Notes: generated from the sequence alone by a model not told the origin. Counted from the stretch's first letter, positions 1-8,578 are shown. The stretch is 38,391 nt of DNA from Magnetococcus sp. PR-3 (GCF_036689865.1 NZ_JBAHUQ010000045.1:1-38391); one strand, 5' to 3'. Made by a program: numbers and translations.

Positions 1-90
1 CCCTCAATCCCTTTTAATCGTTTGCTCCGAGGGGGGTAAAGCGAGCTGGGAACATAGGCTATGAGTTCGCTTCAGCTAAGTAGAAGGTCA

Positions 91-309
91 TTATCCTTGT
101 ACCGTATAACCTTCTTCTGTAATAACACGAGAAGCTGTGGCTTGCAGCGCATCAACATCAACCCCATCAGACAACGTCAAAGTAACAGTCGCTTTTTCAA
201 GATCAATGTCACACGCCGTAATACCATCAATCTCCATGGCCACCTCCGTTACAGCCTTAACACAGTGCTGACAAGACATGCCAGAGACAGAAAGAGTTAC
301 TTGAGCCAT
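91..309 (-). CDS. Heavy-metal-associated (HMA) domain protein, copper-chaperone-like
   Basis: This is a 72-residue cytosolic protein that consists of one HMA domain, the ferredoxin-like fold of CopZ/Atx1 metallochaperones. The metal site is visible near residue 12 as G-M-S-C-Q-H-C, the canonical GMxCxxC motif, and the ending EEGYTV matches the typical last strand. Such proteins bind Cu(I) with the two cysteines and pass it to a P-type ATPase. The reading frame stays open upstream to 390, but the ATG at 309 is preferred because AAGGA lies nine bases before it and the HMA domain begins immediately after it. It is divergent from uppP, and no copper ATPase gene is in the window, so its partner is unknown. 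Family is certain; metal identity is inferred. Confidence 0.9.
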   Translation of the reverse strand: MAQVTLSVSGMSCQHCVKAVTEVAMEIDGITACDIDLEKATVTLTLSDGVDVDALQATASRVITEEGYTVQG

Positions 310-401
310 GATTTCAATTCCTTGATTGTTGGTGTACGATTTGCGACTGTGCCCACCTTGAGCGGTGGCCACTACAGGCTTCCCCATCATAAGGAAAGCA
401 C

Positions 402-1214
402 ATGGATCTTTTCAATGCGGCAGTTTTAGCGCTGATTCAAGGCCTCACAGAGTTCTTACCGATCAGCTCATCAGGGCACCTGATCCTTACCCCATATCTG
501 TTTGGATGGCAAGATCAAGGGTTGGTGTTTGATGTCGCCGCTAATACAGGTTCCTTGCTGGCCGTTATGCTCTACTTCCGCCAAGAGGTCGTCCAAATGT
601 GGCATGGAAGTATCGACCTGATTCAAAACCCCATGGGCTGGAAAAAAACAGATGGCCAAAGCCGGTTGGTTATGCAATTGGCCGTTGCTACCGTTCCTGT
701 TGGTCTGGTTGGCTTGGCTTTTAAAGATTGGTTTTCCACCGCTGCACGTGATCCCATGATCATCGCCACAACCTCCATTCTTTTTGGCCTACTCCTCTGG
801 TGGGCTGACCAAAAAGGTAGGCGTAGTGAGGATGGTAGTAAACTTAGTTGGAAAGAGATCTGGTTAATCGGTATTGCCCAAGCTTTTGCCCTTATCCCAG
901 GCACTTCCCGTTCTGGTGTGACGATGACGGCAGGGCTCATGCTTGGGCTAACCCGCGAAGCTGCGGCCCGTTTTTCTTTTCTTATGGCTATTCCTGTTGG
1001 TATTTTAGCCGCGCTGCTCGACCTTAAGGATCTGCTTAGTCATGATATGCAAGCAGATGAGATCCAATTTCTATTGGTCGGCTTTGTTGTATCAGGATTA
1101 TCCGCATTTGTTGTTATTCATTGGCTACTCGGTTGGTTGAAAAAACAGACCATGACCCCTTTTGTGCTCTATCGGATTATACTCGGGGTTATTATTTTCG
1201 CCATGTTGGGTTAA
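402..1214 (+). CDS. uppP: Undecaprenyl-diphosphatase UppP (BacA family)
   Basis: This 270-residue integral inner-membrane enzyme dephosphorylates undecaprenyl diphosphate to the monophosphate carrier used for peptidoglycan and surface-polysaccharide synthesis. Two family signatures are visible: the N-terminal block around residues 14-26 (GLTEFLPISSSGH, with catalytic Glu17 and a Ser cluster) and PGTSRSG at 166-172 with the essential Arg170. Several hydrophobic helices fill the rest, and the length is normal for the family. The start is set by AAGGA at 391-395, six bases before the ATG. Overproduction of this family gives bacitracin resistance, but nothing here suggests a special resistance context. 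The 3' end overlaps the convergent VOC gene by four bases. Confidence 0.96.
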   Translation: MDLFNAAVLALIQGLTEFLPISSSGHLILTPYLFGWQDQGLVFDVAANTGSLLAVMLYFRQEVVQMWHGSIDLIQNPMGWKKTDGQSRLVMQLAVATVPVGLVGLAFKDWFSTAARDPMIIATTSILFGLLLWWADQKGRRSEDGSKLSWKEIWLIGIAQAFALIPGTSRSGVTMTAGLMLGLTREAAARFSFLMAIPVGILAALLDLKDLLSHDMQADEIQFLLVGFVVSGLSAFVVIHWLLGWLKKQTMTPFVLYRIILGVIIFAMLG

Positions 1215-1615
1215 AGCAGGTTTTGTTGGGCCAAAAGCTGATCTTTATCGGCCAAAGGTGTACCAAAAATTAATAGATTTCCGCTGTTATCCCGAACCCT
1301 AAAATCTCGTTCACCATAGTCTCTGTCTGCCAAGTCACCAACTAAAACCAGTGGCTTGCTCAAGCATTGTTGATAAAGGAGGTCAGGGTTCTCAACCTCA
1401 ATATGGCAGACACCACTTCCCACATGCTCCGGTCGGCCCTCTCCAAATTCCAGAACAACACGATCCCGTTTAACAGAGGCATAGTAGCTATCCTTCCCGC
1501 TCTTCCACACCCCTAAGATCGTAAACCCCAAGTTATCGGCATAAAAGTGCGCACTTTGTCGGGCATCTGAAACAGGGAGAATCGTTGTCGCACTTACAAA
1601 ACGTGAGGTTGACAT
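1211..1615 (-). CDS. VOC-family (glyoxalase/bleomycin-resistance-like) protein
   Basis: This 134-residue protein has the vicinal-oxygen-chelate fold. The N-terminal module reads TILPVSDARQSAHFYADNLGF, and the C-terminal module contains YGERDFRVRDNSGNLLIFG, the usual end of bleomycin-resistance/glyoxalase-like proteins. An FGEG segment lies mid-sequence. VOC members either bind a metal for catalysis or sequester drugs without metal; the sequence alone does not say which. A GGAG eight bases upstream supports the ATG at 1615. The gene converges on uppP with a four-base overlap, so no space is left for a separate terminator. Substrate unknown. Confidence 0.85.
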   Translation of the reverse strand: MSTSRFVSATTILPVSDARQSAHFYADNLGFTILGVWKSGKDSYYASVKRDRVVLEFGEGRPEHVGSGVCHIEVENPDLLYQQCLSKPLVLVGDLADRDYGERDFRVRDNSGNLLIFGTPLADKDQLLAQQNLL

Positions 1616-2227
1616 GATAGAGGCTCCAAATCATTAAAAATGGTGGTATGCGTAAGATGGTTTGCCTATACGCACAGAATCAATGAGGGGGTAAAAAGAC
1701 CACGGCTCTAAGCCTGCTGGTAAACGGTTTAAAGTTAAGTATGCTCACTGTGTTGAAACGTCACAATAAAAGAAAAAAACGGAATAATAGGCCGCGCCTT
1801 CTACGGTAAGGGAAGCAATATCAAATCTACACATTTAGGTCACGTGCAGAAAGATACTTAAAAGGTTTACTGGCATGTGATTGAAAGAAAAACCTCATAA
1901 ATAAACGTAACGTTTCAAGGCTATGAGATCTTTTAGGAAATGAGAGTGTAGGGCTTGTTTCTGATCATGTGGAGTCAATAAGTGATCTGAGCAAAAGGCT
2001 GGTTAGGTGAAAGATAGGAGTATTATTCCTGTGGGTGCGAAGAGCTAATACCAGGCTTTATGTCATACCTCTCTACCATCGTGCGCCAAAGCTGCCTGGG
2101 TGGGCTGTGTACGGTGGGTAGGCTTGAATAACGATATGCTGGAAAATAGTTAGAAATTAAACCTATATGATCACTTGAAATAGATAAAATATACGCTTAA
2201 ATCATTTTTGTGGTGTGGTTAAGAGGA
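1616..2227. other. Non-coding stretch, no gene recognised
   Basis: About 610 bases between the start of the VOC gene and the 3' end of the secreted-protein gene. I find no convincing protein, tRNA or known structured RNA. Reading frames on both strands are short and lack ribosome-binding sites. The part just above 1615 must hold the promoter of the VOC gene. Confidence 0.5.
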
Positions 2228-2257
2228 CCATGGGGGGTACTGCCACACCCCCCATGG
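2228..2257 (-). terminator. Perfect 10-bp GC-rich hairpin after the secreted-protein gene
   Basis: The arms CCATGGGGGG (2228-2237) and CCCCCCATGG (2248-2257) pair perfectly around a 10-base loop. The hairpin sits nine bases beyond the stop codon of the leftward operon, the position of a transcription terminator. There is no immediate U-tract on the leftward transcript, so it may instead be a stabilising 3' end structure or need a factor. Confidence 0.5.
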
Positions 2258-2265
2258 GTGTCTGG

Positions 2266-5055
2266 TCAGTTAAGCAGATTATCTACGTCGTATAGCGCGG
2301 ATTCACTGTTGTTCAGATCTTCCTCTAGTAGCTCATTTAACCAACTGGCCACACTGTCGAGGCTGGCATTGCGGTTGCCATCCTCATTGAGCAGCCGACC
2401 CCGCTCAATTTCAAAACCCATATGGTAAATACCATCCGCAACTGTGTTAACGGCATTACGACCAAATAGGCGACTATGAGCACCATCATTCTGTACGAGA
2501 TGAAAACCGGTCTCTTCACCCGTACCTTCATCATCCCCATGCAATGAAACCCACTGTTCTAAAATGGTTTCACCTGTTGTTGCATCTTGGTTTTCTGCAT
2601 CACGAATCCAAGCATTAATGGCCTGCATATCCTCCTGGTCAAAGCTGCCATCTGTTGCAGTCTGTGTTTCTTGAATGGCATCCAGCAGTATATGGTTTAA
2701 ACCATCAGCGGCGGCGGCCCCATCTTGGATCTCAGTAGTAGAGATTTTGTAGTTCAAACGACTATCAGATGTAATGATCTCTACCAGTTGGTCTAAACCC
2801 GTATCTGTGGTGCCGGTGGTGTAAGGGTTTTCAACTGAACCATCAATAAGCAGGCTCTCTTTAGGTGCATCCAAGGCCTGGGCTAAATCCTCCCCTAAAA
2901 GCTCCTCCATCCAGTTGGAGAGGCTAAATAGGCTGGCATTACGGTCACCATCTTCATTAAGAACGTTATAGCGTTCCACTTCAAAACCTAGGTGATAGAG
3001 GCCATCAGCGACTGTATTGACGGCATTACGTCCAAACAGACTACTATTAGCCCCATCATTCTGTACCAGATGGAAGCCAGTCTCTTCATCCCCCTCATCG
3101 TCTCCGTGCTGGGTGGTCCAGGCTTCCAGGTAGGTGGTTTCACCATCAATGGTGTTGTTCTCATCCCGTAGCCAGTGGTTGATATCCCGCATATCTGCTA
3201 CATTTAAAGTACCATCGTAGGCAGTTCCTGTTGCACGTATGGCATCAATAATCATGCTGTTCATGGCATCTGCAGCCGCAGCGCCTTCGCTTATGTCGCT
3301 GGTCGAGATTTTTTGGTTGAGGCGTTCATCGCTGGTAATGATCTCCACCAGCTGATCAAGTCCGGTTTCTGTAGTGGCTTCAAAATAGGGGGTGTCGGTG
3401 TTTTTATCGACCAGTAGGCTCTCTTCTTGGTTGGCAGAAAGCTCCTCTTTGAGTAGCTCATTGAGCCAGTCAGAAACCTGAGAGAGGCTGGCATTACGGT
3501 CACCATCTTCATTAAGCAAACGCCCTTTTTCAATCTCAAAGCCCAGGTGGTAGAGCCCGTCAGCGACGTTATTGACGGCGTTGCGGCCAAACAGTCGGCT
3601 GTTTGCACCATCGTTCTGTACCAAGTGGAAGCCGGTCTCTGCATCCCCCTCATCGTCTCCGTGCTGGGTGGTCCAGGCTTCCAGGTAGGTGGTTTCACCA
3701 TCAATGGTGTTGTTCTCATCCCGTAGCCAGTGGTTGATATCTCGCACATCGGCGATGTTAATATCGCCATCTACCGCAACACCGGTACCCTTAACAGCAT
3801 CAATAATCATGCTGTTCATGGCATCCGCAGCCGCAGCGCCTTCTTCAATATCCAGTGTAGAGACTTTTTGATTGAGCCTTGCGTCGTTATTAATAATCTC
3901 TACAAGTTGATCAAGCCCCGTTCCTGTTGTGGCTTGGAAAGTAGGATCATTCACCGTTGTATCAATAAGAATACTCTCTGAAGCATTATTTGTGGCCTCC
4001 AGCAAATCATCTTTAAGTAACTCCTCTAACCAATCAGCAACTCGATCTAAGCGTACGTTACGGTTACCATCTTCGTTGAGTAGATTATTCCCCTCAATTT
4101 CAAACCCTAAGTGGTAGATACCATCAGCCACGCTATTAACCGCGTTCCGCCCAAATAACTGGCTGTTTGCGCCATCATTTTGTACCAGATGAAAACCGGT
4201 CTCTTCACCACTCTCTTCATCATCCCCATGTAGTTGGGTCCATCTCTCTAGATAACTGGTACCTTCTGCATCGGTATGGTTTTCATCCCGGATCCAATGG
4301 TTCATGGCACGAATATCTGCAGCGTTTAGATCACCATCATAGGCAACACCAGTCGCACGGATGGACTCCAGCAAAATGCTGTTCATGCCATCGGCTGCGG
4401 CAGCACCATCGTGTATTTCTTCTGTAGAAATACGCTGTTCTAGCCGGTTATCACCGTTAATTATGTCAATCAGCTGGTCTAAGCCGCTGTCTGTGGTGGC
4501 GTTAAAGTAGGGCGAGGGAACCTCTGAATGGATTAACAGACTGCTGGCAGTATCGGTTGCCAGATCGTCGGCCAGCAGATCATCTAGCCAGTTGGCAACA
4601 TCACTAAGACGAGCATTTTTGTTGCCATCTTCATTGAGTAGACGCCCACCTTCCACATCAAAACCAAGATGGTAGAGGCCATCTGCAACTGTATTTACGG
4701 CGTTTCGGCCATAGAGTTGTGTGTTGGCTCCATCATTTTGCTCCAGGTGAAAACCGGTTTCTTCCTCACCTTCATCATCACCATGCCACTCGGTCCATTG
4801 ATCCTGTCGAGATTGATCCTCTTGAAGCCACTGATTGATTTGGCGAACATCTGCTGTGCTAATGCGTCCATTTTGGGCAACGCCTGTGGCTTGAATGGCC
4901 TCAATAATCAGTGCATTCATCGCATCAGCTGCAGCAGCTCCGGCATCAATATCTTCCGCCTCAATACGTTGGTTTAATCGTTCATCTGAGGTGATGATTT
5001 TAATGAGTGCATCCAGGCCAGTGCCTGTTGTGGCTTGATAAGGGTTGTCACGCAT
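2266..5055 (-). CDS. Large acidic five-repeat protein, predicted type I secretion substrate
   Basis: This 929-residue protein has no N-terminal signal peptide and consists almost entirely of five tandem units of about 176-190 residues. Each unit carries, in order, TGLDxL, DxxLNQ, GAAAAD, a calcium-loop-like segment of the form DGxxxxxDxxxINxW, HGDDE, ETGFHL, QNDGA, FGRNAVN, VADGxYHxGF and LNEDGxxNxxLxxxxxWLxxLL. The D/N-G-rich segments resemble EF-hand or dockerin loops. I see no RTX nonapeptides (GGxGxD). It is the last gene after an ABC transporter and HlyD adaptor, 40 bases downstream of the latter, so export through them is the obvious inference; the export signal would be C-terminal. The second in-frame ATG (5055) is chosen because AGGAG lies seven bases upstream of it but only one base from the first ATG (5061). 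Function unknown; adhesion or surface-layer roles are guesses. Confidence 0.8.
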   Translation of the reverse strand: MRDNPYQATTGTGLDALIKIITSDERLNQRIEAEDIDAGAAAADAMNALIIEAIQATGVAQNGRISTADVRQINQWLQEDQSRQDQWTEWHGDDEGEEETGFHLEQNDGANTQLYGRNAVNTVADGLYHLGFDVEGGRLLNEDGNKNARLSDVANWLDDLLADDLATDTASSLLIHSEVPSPYFNATTDSGLDQLIDIINGDNRLEQRISTEEIHDGAAAADGMNSILLESIRATGVAYDGDLNAADIRAMNHWIRDENHTDAEGTSYLERWTQLHGDDEESGEETGFHLVQNDGANSQLFGRNAVNSVADGIYHLGFEIEGNNLLNEDGNRNVRLDRVADWLEELLKDDLLEATNNASESILIDTTVNDPTFQATTGTGLDQLVEIINNDARLNQKVSTLDIEEGAAAADAMNSMIIDAVKGTGVAVDGDINIADVRDINHWLRDENNTIDGETTYLEAWTTQHGDDEGDAETGFHLVQNDGANSRLFGRNAVNNVADGLYHLGFEIEKGRLLNEDGDRNASLSQVSDWLNELLKEELSANQEESLLVDKNTDTPYFEATTETGLDQLVEIITSDERLNQKISTSDISEGAAAADAMNSMIIDAIRATGTAYDGTLNVADMRDINHWLRDENNTIDGETTYLEAWTTQHGDDEGDEETGFHLVQNDGANSSLFGRNAVNTVADGLYHLGFEVERYNVLNEDGDRNASLFSLSNWMEELLGEDLAQALDAPKESLLIDGSVENPYTTGTTDTGLDQLVEIITSDSRLNYKISTTEIQDGAAAADGLNHILLDAIQETQTATDGSFDQEDMQAINAWIRDAENQDATTGETILEQWVSLHGDDEGTGEETGFHLVQNDGAHSRLFGRNAVNTVADGIYHMGFEIERGRLLNEDGNRNASLDSVASWLNELLEEDLNNSESALYDVDNLLN
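2269..2832 (-). repeat. Protein repeat unit 5 of 5 and C-terminus
   Basis: Residues about 742-929. Carries TDGSFDQEDMQAINAW, HGDDEGTGEETGFHL and FGRNAVNTVADG, and runs to the end of the protein. If the protein is a type I substrate, the acidic and hydrophobic tail (ending YDVDNLLN) would be the place for the secretion signal. Confidence 0.72.
2833..3390 (-). repeat. Protein repeat unit 4 of 5
   Basis: Residues about 556-741. Carries YDGTLNVADMRDINHWL, HGDDEGDEETGFHL, FGRNAVNTVADG and LNEDGDRNASL. It is the closest relative of unit 3, with which it shares an exact 100-base stretch. Confidence 0.78.
3391..3945 (-). repeat. Protein repeat unit 3 of 5
   Basis: Residues about 371-555. Carries DGDINIADVRDINHWL, HGDDEGDAETGFHL and FGRNAVNNVADG. 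It shares a 100-base exact DNA match with unit 4 (3642-3741 versus 3087-3186), which points to recent duplication or gene conversion between these two units. Confidence 0.78.
3946..4515 (-). repeat. Protein repeat unit 2 of 5
   Basis: Residues about 181-370. Carries YDGDLNAADI, HGDDEESGEETGFHL, FGRNAVNSVADG and LNEDGNRNVRL. It starts with SPYFNATTDSGLDQL. It is slightly longer than its neighbours because of insertions before HGDD. Confidence 0.75.
4516..5043 (-). repeat. Protein repeat unit 1 of 5
   Basis: Residues about 5-180 of the five-repeat protein. This is the most divergent copy: it has ATGVAQNGRIS in the calcium-loop-like segment, QLYGRNAVN where the others have FGRNAVN, and EQNDGA for VQNDGA. 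Boundaries are placed at the recurring xPYxxATT start motif and are approximate. Confidence 0.75.
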
Positions 5056-5062
5056 GGTCATG

Positions 5063-5067
5063 CTCCT
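5063..5067 (-). promoter_or_regulatory. Ribosome-binding site that decides the five-repeat protein start
   Basis: AGGAG on the minus strand, seven bases from the ATG at 5055 but one base from the ATG at 5061. The former is therefore the likely start. Confidence 0.7.
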
Positions 5068-5101
5068 CTTAAAGGGGGGAACCCCGAGTTTTTATAGGTG
5101 T

Positions 5102-6427
5102 TTAGCTTTCACGAAAGCTCTTATATAGGCTTTGCATCAAAGGTTCAGTCAGGTAAGCCAGTAAGGTTCGGCTACCGGTAAAGATCAGGGTGTCTGCGGC
5201 CATTCCTGGTAACAGTTCAATCTCTTCATCCAGTGCTTGCAGGCTCTCTGAACTTAGAGCAATGCGGGCGCGGTAGTAGCTCTGTCCTGAGTTGGGTTCG
5301 ATGATTAAATCGGCAGAGATACTGCGTACCACACCCTTTAAGCGGGGGAGATTCCGCTGGGGGTAGGCATTCAAGGTGATTTCAGCTTGTAGTCCGGGTT
5401 TGACGACATCAACATCGCTCGGATTAATGCGGGCATCGACCAACAAGATCTCCTGTTGGGGAACAATTTCCAAGACAGCATCACCCGGTTTGATCACACC
5501 ACCATTGGTGGTAAACCGCAGATTAAAAACCCGGCCAGCAACCGGGGCTGTTATGACCGTTCGTTGTAAGATGTCGGAACTATTGGTTAAGCGTGAGGCC
5601 AGATCTGCAAGCTGCTGGCGAACTTCTCCAAGCTCCTTGGCGGCTTGGTCCCAGCGGCTGGTTTCCAGGTTAAGAATTTTCATCTCAGTTTCGCCAATAC
5701 TTTGCTGGGCACGAGCAACAGCGGCTTGTTGGGCGGCTAGATCACCTTCAATTTGGGCACGACTGCGTTGCAGGGCCAATAAGCGGGGACGTTTGCCCAA
5801 ACCCTTTTCTACGAGCTGGCGAACACCACGGATCTCTTGGCGGATTAAGGACATTTGACGGTTTTTACTTTTAATTTGCCCCTCTAACCCCACAATTTCT
5901 TGATTGAGCTGGGCAATGCGCTTGGCCAAAATACGGCGCTGAGTTTGGTGGGAGGCTAAGCGAGCCTGAAAGAGGTTCTCTTGATCCTTTTGGAGGGTGG
6001 CATCCGCCTCGGTATAGTCATAAGTGTTCCATGCCATGGTTTGTTGGGATCGGGACTCTGCCAATAGCCTAGCCTCCATGGCCTTGAGGGCTTGGTAGCG
6101 GTTTTTTTGAATCCGATAGGTTGCCATAGCCTGGGTATCTTCCAGAACAACCAGGGGGGCGTTGGCAAAGACCATCTCTCCCTCTTCAACAAGAATATGT
6201 TGAATAATACCGCCCTCCAGGTGTTGTACCGTGCGTCGGTACCCTTCTGGACTAATGGCGCCGGGTGCAATGGCCGCACTGGCAATGGGAGCTTGGGCTG
6301 ACCAGCCTCCCAGCAAACCAAAAAAGAGTACAACCACCAGCACAGCCCCAAGCAGAGGTAGGCGAATAAGCTGCTTTAAATGAAGGGTGGCTGAGGCCGT
6401 TTGGTGTTCGGATGATCTCTTAAACAT
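5102..6427 (-). CDS. HlyD-family type I secretion periplasmic adaptor (membrane fusion protein)
   Basis: This 441-residue protein has the classic adaptor layout. A short cytosolic N-terminus leads into one transmembrane helix at about 24-45, then the first lipoyl half (RRTVQHLEGGIIQHILVEEG, near 64-83), a long coiled-coil hairpin rich in Q, A, E and R (about 100-275), the second lipoyl half (ITAPVAGRVFNL) and a C-terminal beta-barrel region with YRARIALS. It links the inner-membrane ABC transporter to a TolC-like outer-membrane channel, which is not encoded here. AGGAG lies about six bases before the start, inside the upstream ABC gene, and the two genes overlap by eight bases (6420-6427), implying translational coupling. 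The family resembles PrsE/AprE adaptors. Confidence 0.93.
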   Translation of the reverse strand: MFKRSSEHQTASATLHLKQLIRLPLLGAVLVVVLFFGLLGGWSAQAPIASAAIAPGAISPEGYRRTVQHLEGGIIQHILVEEGEMVFANAPLVVLEDTQAMATYRIQKNRYQALKAMEARLLAESRSQQTMAWNTYDYTEADATLQKDQENLFQARLASHQTQRRILAKRIAQLNQEIVGLEGQIKSKNRQMSLIRQEIRGVRQLVEKGLGKRPRLLALQRSRAQIEGDLAAQQAAVARAQQSIGETEMKILNLETSRWDQAAKELGEVRQQLADLASRLTNSSDILQRTVITAPVAGRVFNLRFTTNGGVIKPGDAVLEIVPQQEILLVDARINPSDVDVVKPGLQAEITLNAYPQRNLPRLKGVVRSISADLIIEPNSGQSYYRARIALSSESLQALDEEIELLPGMAADTLIFTGSRTLLAYLTEPLMQSLYKSFRES

Positions 6428-8126
6428 GGGTTGCTCCTACGGCCTGAGTAACAGCATGAGAAGAAGGTGTATTTGGGGCAGATTGGGTCGGTACCGCCAC
6501 AGGGCGACGTATGGCGTTGCGATCACCGTAGCGGAGCAGACGGCCTTGATGCAAAATGGCCACTTTGTCTACCACCGCCATCAAAGCAGGGCGGTGGGTA
6601 ACCACCACTACGGTTTGCCCCATGCCTTTGGCGGTTTCTATGGCTTTTACCAAAGCCGCTTCACCCTCGGCATCCAGATTGGCATTGGGTTCATCCAAGA
6701 TTAGAAATTTAGGGTTGTCATAAAGGGCTCGGGCCAGACCAATACGTTGTCGTTGGCCCATGGAAAGGGGTAGGGGGTGCCCAGGGGTGATTGGGGTTTC
6801 ATAGCCTTGAGGAAGCTGACGGATTAAACCATCAACCCCCGCTAACTGAGCGGCAAAGACCACTTTGGCTTCATCAAGCTTAGGGTTAAAACGGGCGATG
6901 TTCTCTTTTAAGGTTCCTGGCAGTAACTCCACGCCTTGAGGCAGATAGCCAATCCAGGCTCCCAATTGATCGGAGTTCCAGCCTGTTACCGGACGGTTGT
7001 CAAAACTCACCTGACCAGTGCTGGGTTTTGTGGCCCCAACCAACAGGCGGCAAAGGCTGCTTTTGCCACTGCCAGAAGGACCCACAATGGCCAGTACACT
7101 GCCTGCCTCAAGGGTTAGGGTCAGATCTTCCAGGATGGGGGCTTGGCCAGCCTCACGGTTTAAGGTCAATGCATCGAGCTGTATGGCACCACTTGGCTTG
7201 GGCAGAGCCATGCTATTAAGCGAGGCTTGGTTAGAAGGTAGCTTGGCCAGTTGCTGCCATGCACGGCGGGCAGAGATAAAATTACGCCAACCCCCAATCG
7301 CTTGCTCCATCGGGGCCAGACAACGACCAAGCATGATGGATGCGGCGATCATACCGCCTGCACTCAGTTCATTGCGTAAGACCAAGACAGCTCCCAAAGA
7401 GAGCACAATGATCTGAATACTCATACGAACCGCTTTGGTTGCCCCCCCCAGCAGTGCGCCACGTTCTGCTGTAACACGCTGCCAGTGGGAAGCTTCCGTC
7501 ATACGGCTTATCCACTGATCTTGAATGGGCTGGGTCATGGCCATGGCTTTAACGGCATCTCCACTTTGCATGGCTGCCGTTAAAATTTGGGCATTTTCGC
7601 TTTGTAGGTTTTGTGTCCGGGCAATGCTTTGACGGCTGAGCAGCTCCGTAAGCAAGGCGATGGTGAGCAACATACCTGCCCCAATAATGGCTGCAAGACC
7701 TAACCATGGGTGCATCCAAGCTAAAATTAGAGCAAAAAAGAAGACCCACGGGGTATCGAGCAAGGCAAACAGACCGGGGCTGGACAAAAAATTTCGAATA
7801 CGGCCCAGGTGTTGTAGACCATCAACGCTGGTAGGGTTTCCTTGAATGGTATGGGCAACCACTTGTTGGCTGCCCATCTGTTCCAACCAGCTGGCTGCAC
7901 GGGCCATCAGGTTTTGTCTTAAGGCATCTAGAACACCCAGGGTAATTACACCCACGAGAGCTAACCCCATAAGACTGTAGAGGGTGGCATGGTGACCACT
8001 GGTTAAAACCCGGTCGAACAGTTGCATCATGTATATGGGGCTAATAAGCATCAGCAAATTAACCCCAATACTCATGCAGGCTGCCCATAAAATGGGTTTG
8101 TGTAGGGCGCGTAGCAGTTCTTGCAT
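6420..8126 (-). CDS. Type I secretion ABC transporter (permease fused to ATPase, PrtD/AprD type)
   Basis: This 568-residue inner-membrane exporter energises one-step secretion of an unfolded substrate. The N-terminal half carries hydrophobic transmembrane segments, including ISPIYMMQLFDRVL, typical of PrtD-type transporters. The C-terminal ATPase shows Walker A (GPSGSGKSS), the signature LSMGQRQRIGLARAL, Walker B (FLILDEPNANLD) and the switch histidine in VVVTHRP. There is no N-terminal peptidase domain, so the substrate is not cleaved at a double-glycine leader. The ATG at 8126 has AGGGG seven bases upstream; an in-frame ATG at 8141 has none. It is the first gene of the ABC-HlyD-substrate operon. 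Confidence 0.93.
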   Translation of the reverse strand: MQELLRALHKPILWAACMSIGVNLLMLISPIYMMQLFDRVLTSGHHATLYSLMGLALVGVITLGVLDALRQNLMARAASWLEQMGSQQVVAHTIQGNPTSVDGLQHLGRIRNFLSSPGLFALLDTPWVFFFALILAWMHPWLGLAAIIGAGMLLTIALLTELLSRQSIARTQNLQSENAQILTAAMQSGDAVKAMAMTQPIQDQWISRMTEASHWQRVTAERGALLGGATKAVRMSIQIIVLSLGAVLVLRNELSAGGMIAASIMLGRCLAPMEQAIGGWRNFISARRAWQQLAKLPSNQASLNSMALPKPSGAIQLDALTLNREAGQAPILEDLTLTLEAGSVLAIVGPSGSGKSSLCRLLVGATKPSTGQVSFDNRPVTGWNSDQLGAWIGYLPQGVELLPGTLKENIARFNPKLDEAKVVFAAQLAGVDGLIRQLPQGYETPITPGHPLPLSMGQRQRIGLARALYDNPKFLILDEPNANLDAEGEAALVKAIETAKGMGQTVVVVTHRPALMAVVDKVAILHQGRLLRYGDRNAIRRPVAVPTQSAPNTPSSHAVTQAVGATHV

Positions 8127-8133
8127 GGTTGGA

Positions 8134-8138
8134 CCCCT
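8134..8138 (-). promoter_or_regulatory. Ribosome-binding site that decides the ABC transporter start
   Basis: AGGGG on the minus strand, seven bases from the ATG at 8126. The alternative ATG at 8141 lies before it and has no comparable site. Confidence 0.65.
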
Positions 8139-8141
8139 CAT

Positions 8142-8566
8142 CTGAGTAAAAAGGGGCTTCCTTGCCTATCATGGTTAACATCCTTGCTAACCAGGATACT
8201 TAGGTTGCTGGGGTTACCTGTGTATCCAACCCTATTTACAAGGCAGAGCTTGGGCCAACTCAGTAAAAAATATAAATATTACTAATATTACAGGTGCTTG
8301 ATATTGCTAACCTGCACAACAAACAACGCGGCTGATTTACAGTCTACTGTAGTCAATCGTTTGCGCCTTAGGGTGAGGAAGAGAAATGTTCACTCTTTTC
8401 CATATGTAAATAAATGTTTACTGTAATGGTTTGTATGTGGCGATGTCTGAGCAGTTGGCGTAGAGCGTGCAACGTTTAGAAGAAGAGAGGTTATGAAGGT
8501 GTTTAACCCCATCTCTATAACTCTTAGAGGGTCAATAGATCATGGATGATATCCGGCATATTAAGC
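8142..8566. promoter_or_regulatory. Divergent intergenic region between the secretion operon and the SPOR gene
   Basis: About 430 bases that must hold promoters for both directions. It contains an AT-rich block with AATATT-ACT-AATATT (8275-8289), two copies of a self-complementary hexamer three bases apart, which looks like a possible operator. I see no protein gene and cannot place -35/-10 boxes with confidence. Confidence 0.45.
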
Positions 8567-8571
8567 GGGAG
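8567..8571 (+). promoter_or_regulatory. Ribosome-binding site that decides the SPOR protein start
   Basis: GGGAG seven bases before the ATG at 8579. The upstream in-frame ATG at 8546 has no well-spaced site. Confidence 0.6.
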
Positions 8572-8578
8572 ATACCCA

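Noticed and set aside
61-429. Rightward reading frame over the HMA gene
   Set aside because: It is antisense to the clear HMA protein and has a composition without recognisable domains.
402-1214. uppP as a resistance gene for a nearby antibiotic
   Set aside because: The lipid cluster is 16 kb away and nothing links the two; housekeeping function is sufficient.
2266-5055. RTX toxin
   Set aside because: No GGxGxD nonapeptides are present. The D/N/G-rich parts are spaced as EF-hand-like loops in a longer repeat.
8275-8289. AATATT-N3-AATATT as an integration or replication element
   Set aside because: It is too short and AT-rich to call; kept only as a possible operator in the intergenic entry.
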